Of a stretch of 16,034 nucleotides of DNA, positions 14,883-16,034 are shown in pieces. The number at the start of each line of letters is the position of its first letter. Within the stretch, counting starts at the first letter, position 1. This DNA comes from Ruminococcus sp. UBA7014. Lineage in GTDB: Bacteria; Bacillota; Clostridia; Oscillospirales; Ruminococcaceae. Below the pieces are notes generated by a model. The model was not told where the DNA came from. It saw only the letters and a program-made list of their open reading frames with translations, and did no database searches. The translations under genes and the position numbers were made by a program. The stretch is from the NCBI GenBank assembly GCA_002449575.1, contig DJXC01000121.1, positions 1 through 16,034 of the forward strand, written 5' to 3'.

Positions 14883-15734
14883 TTATCGTTCCTCTACCAG
14901 ATAGGCAAATACAACACAGCGGATACCATCATTTGCACCAGAATTGCAGGTTTGCAGCGTAATGAACTTATTTTCATTTACTCTTGGCAGATGACGGGTA
15001 TCGCCATAGAATACGGTTGCTGTGTTGACAATATTGTTGACAAAATTTCTGTAGTCAGTACGATTCATTTCGATAAAATTCCAGTACTCAAATTTTGCAC
15101 CAGCTTCTCCGTAAAGTACATTGCAAGAGAAAACTCTGTATAAATACCTGTGCTGAAGTGTTGCTACTTCAATATATTTATGTGCATTTCCCCAGCTTGC
15201 CGATTTGTAATTTTTCAGTGCGCTAAACATTGAACCATTTGCCATATTATGCCCATAAACTAATGTATTGTCCGAAGTTTCCAGTCTGCAACGCCAGTCT
15301 GCAAAAATCGCACCTGCATGATTGGAAACGCCGTTCCATGTGTGGCTTACATAATAATTATTATCTTCATTCTGCATAATCGGATAATTAACAGCCGTTC
15401 CGGAAACTTTTATCCAACCCACTACATCATGATTGGAATTATAATAAGAGGCGACATTATTCATGTCCAATGACATATAATACGGACCTTCTGGAATAGG
15501 TTCTGGTTCTTCTGTTACTTCTGTTACTTCTTCTGTAGGCGGTTCTTCGGTAGGGGGTTCAGTTGGCTGTACATATTCCGAACGTGTCAAGACAGGTGTG
15601 TTCGTTTCGGCAGATGCTGTTACGGCTTTCTCTGGAAATGTAAAACTCCACGAAAGATACAGCATTCCAAAACAAAGCACAGCACCTGCCAGAAGCAGCA
15701 GACTCGCCGGAATCATCAGAATTTTTTTAATCAT
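14883..15734 (-). CDS. srtB: Class B sortase (SrtB-like transpeptidase)
   Basis: A 283-residue membrane-anchored cysteine transpeptidase. An N-terminal helix (residues 4-30) is followed by a Pro/Glu/Thr-rich linker (about 45-83) and the sortase barrel. The barrel has Val-Val-Gly-Trp-Ile-Lys-Val (104-110), which matches the start of class B domains, the catalytic His162 in Tyr-Gly-His-Asn-Met, Cys263 in Thr-Leu-Gln-Thr-Cys, and Arg272. Sortases cut a C-terminal sorting motif and join the protein to peptidoglycan or pilin. No protein with a clear sorting signal is encoded in this window, so the substrate lies elsewhere; class B enzymes of clostridia may serve as housekeeping sortases or attach scaffold proteins. 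AAGGAG (15743-15748) is 8 bases before the ATG. The gene stands alone with its own promoter and terminator. Confidence 0.93.
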   Translation of the reverse strand: MIKKILMIPASLLLLAGAVLCFGMLYLSWSFTFPEKAVTASAETNTPVLTRSEYVQPTEPPTEEPPTEEVTEVTEEPEPIPEGPYYMSLDMNNVASYYNSNHDVVGWIKVSGTAVNYPIMQNEDNNYYVSHTWNGVSNHAGAIFADWRCRLETSDNTLVYGHNMANGSMFSALKNYKSASWGNAHKYIEVATLQHRYLYRVFSCNVLYGEAGAKFEYWNFIEMNRTDYRNFVNNIVNTATVFYGDTRHLPRVNENKFITLQTCNSGANDGIRCVVFAYLVEER

Positions 15735-15766
15735 GACTCATTCTCCTTTCATCATGCTATATTATT

Positions 15767-15795
15767 ATTATATAGAATCTGGTATGAAAAGTCAA
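15767..15795 (-). promoter_or_regulatory. Sigma-A promoter of the sortase gene
   Basis: On the minus strand, TTGACT (15795-15790), 17 bases, TATAAT (15772-15767). The expected transcript start is about 25 bases before the ATG. Confidence 0.78.
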
Positions 15796-15806
15796 GGTTA
15801 TATATC

Positions 15807-15860
15807 ATTATTTTAAAAAATAAATATATTTTTAAAAAAAATATATTTTTTTAAAAAAAA
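15807..15860. other. 54-base pure A/T tract with 19-bp periodicity
   Basis: No G or C occurs from 15807 to 15860. T-run/A-run junctions recur at 15814/15815, 15833/15834 and 15852/15853, exactly 19 bp apart. It ends just before the -35 box of the tRNA promoter, where an UP element would lie. Confidence 0.6.
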
Positions 15861-15863
15861 CTA

Positions 15864-15892
15864 TTGACAAATTTATTGAAGTGTGCTATAAT
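15864..15892 (+). promoter_or_regulatory. Consensus promoter of the tRNA genes
   Basis: TTGACA (15864-15869), 17 bases, TATAAT (15887-15892) with an extended TGC at 15884-15886. The start should fall near 15899, about 36 bases before the mature tRNA-Met. Confidence 0.9.
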
Positions 15893-15934
15893 ATAATAGT
15901 CGGTTACGGCAGACGTTGAAAAATAAAAAAATAT

Positions 15935-16011
15935 GGCGGTATAGCTCAGTTGGCTAGAGCACTTGGTTCATACCCAGGGGGTCGCTGGTTCAAATCCTGC
16001 TGCCGCTACCA
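15935..16011 (+). tRNA. tRNA-Met (anticodon CAT), probably elongator
   Basis: A full 77-base cloverleaf with encoded CCA. Acceptor GGCGGTA (15935-15941) pairs with TGCCGCT (16001-16007, two G-T pairs); D stem GCTC/GAGC (15944-15947, 15957-15960); anticodon stem CTTGG/CCAGG (15962-15966, 15974-15978) with anticodon CAT at 15969-15971; T stem 15984-15988 with 15996-16000. It lacks the 1-72 mismatch and the three G-C pairs of an initiator. The overall form resembles clostridial elongator tRNA-Met, though a lysidine-modified tRNA-Ile cannot be ruled out fully. Confidence 0.95.
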
Positions 16012-16016
16012 TATAT

Positions 16017-16034
16017 GGCCCCTTGGTCAAGCGG
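16017..16034 (+). tRNA. tRNA-Glu, first 18 bases (3' end outside window)
   Basis: The last 18 bases match the start of clostridial tRNA-Glu (acceptor GGCCCCT, then a D-arm start with GTCAAGCGG). The gene follows tRNA-Met by 5 bases, so both come from the same transcript. The anticodon is not visible. Confidence 0.72.

Overview
The window looks like a chromosomal segment of a Gram-positive, anaerobic clostridial bacterium, most likely a gut or rumen Ruminococcus-type organism. The signs are a secreted pectate lyase that ends in a type I dockerin (a cellulosome module), a class B sortase, a SpoVAC homologue, strong AAGGAG-type ribosome sites, AT-rich spacers with near-consensus sigma-A promoters, and clostridial-type tRNA-Met and tRNA-Glu genes. 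The genus is inferred from module style; no marker gene here fixes it.

Layout. (1) 1-4370, plus strand: the 3' half of an MMPL/RND-type membrane exporter, overlapping by 4 bases a 1049-residue exported protein built almost wholly of Leu-x-x-Gly heptads. (2) 4385-4414: a hairpin between convergent genes. (3) 4441-7902, minus strand: a modular dockerin-bearing PL1-like pectate lyase. (4) 8078-9110, minus strand: a histidine phosphatase and, upstream of it, spoVAC. (5) 9303-11924, plus strand: an OmpR-type response regulator and a histidine kinase with an unusually long Pro/Glu/Thr-rich extracytoplasmic region. (6) 11925-12379: a 455-base non-coding stretch holding a strong terminator, two near-consensus promoters and a structured-looking leader. 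(7) 12380-14806, plus strand: a polyprenyl-phosphate sugar-1-phosphate transferase and a Wzz-like chain-length protein, separated by a hairpin that could attenuate transcription. (8) 14883-15734, minus strand: class B sortase. (9) 15935-16034, plus strand: tRNA-Met(CAT) and the first 18 bases of tRNA-Glu, behind a consensus promoter and a 54-base run of pure A/T.

The common theme is the cell surface: an exporter with an exported coil protein, a cellulosomal enzyme, an envelope-sensing two-component system, the initiation and length-control steps of surface polysaccharide synthesis, and a sortase. The most interesting unexplained signals are regulatory. SpoVAC and the two-component operon have overlapping back-to-back promoters. 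A palindrome TTTTC(A/T)GAAAA occurs twice there, 21 bp centre to centre, with a one-mismatch copy 42 bp further out; a further exact copy lies beside the promoter upstream of the polysaccharide genes. The polysaccharide leader can form mutually exclusive helices. The heptad protein also has a higher-order repeat of exactly six heptads (42 residues, 126 bp) in two separate blocks. No CRISPR array, insertion sequence, phage or recognised defence system is visible.
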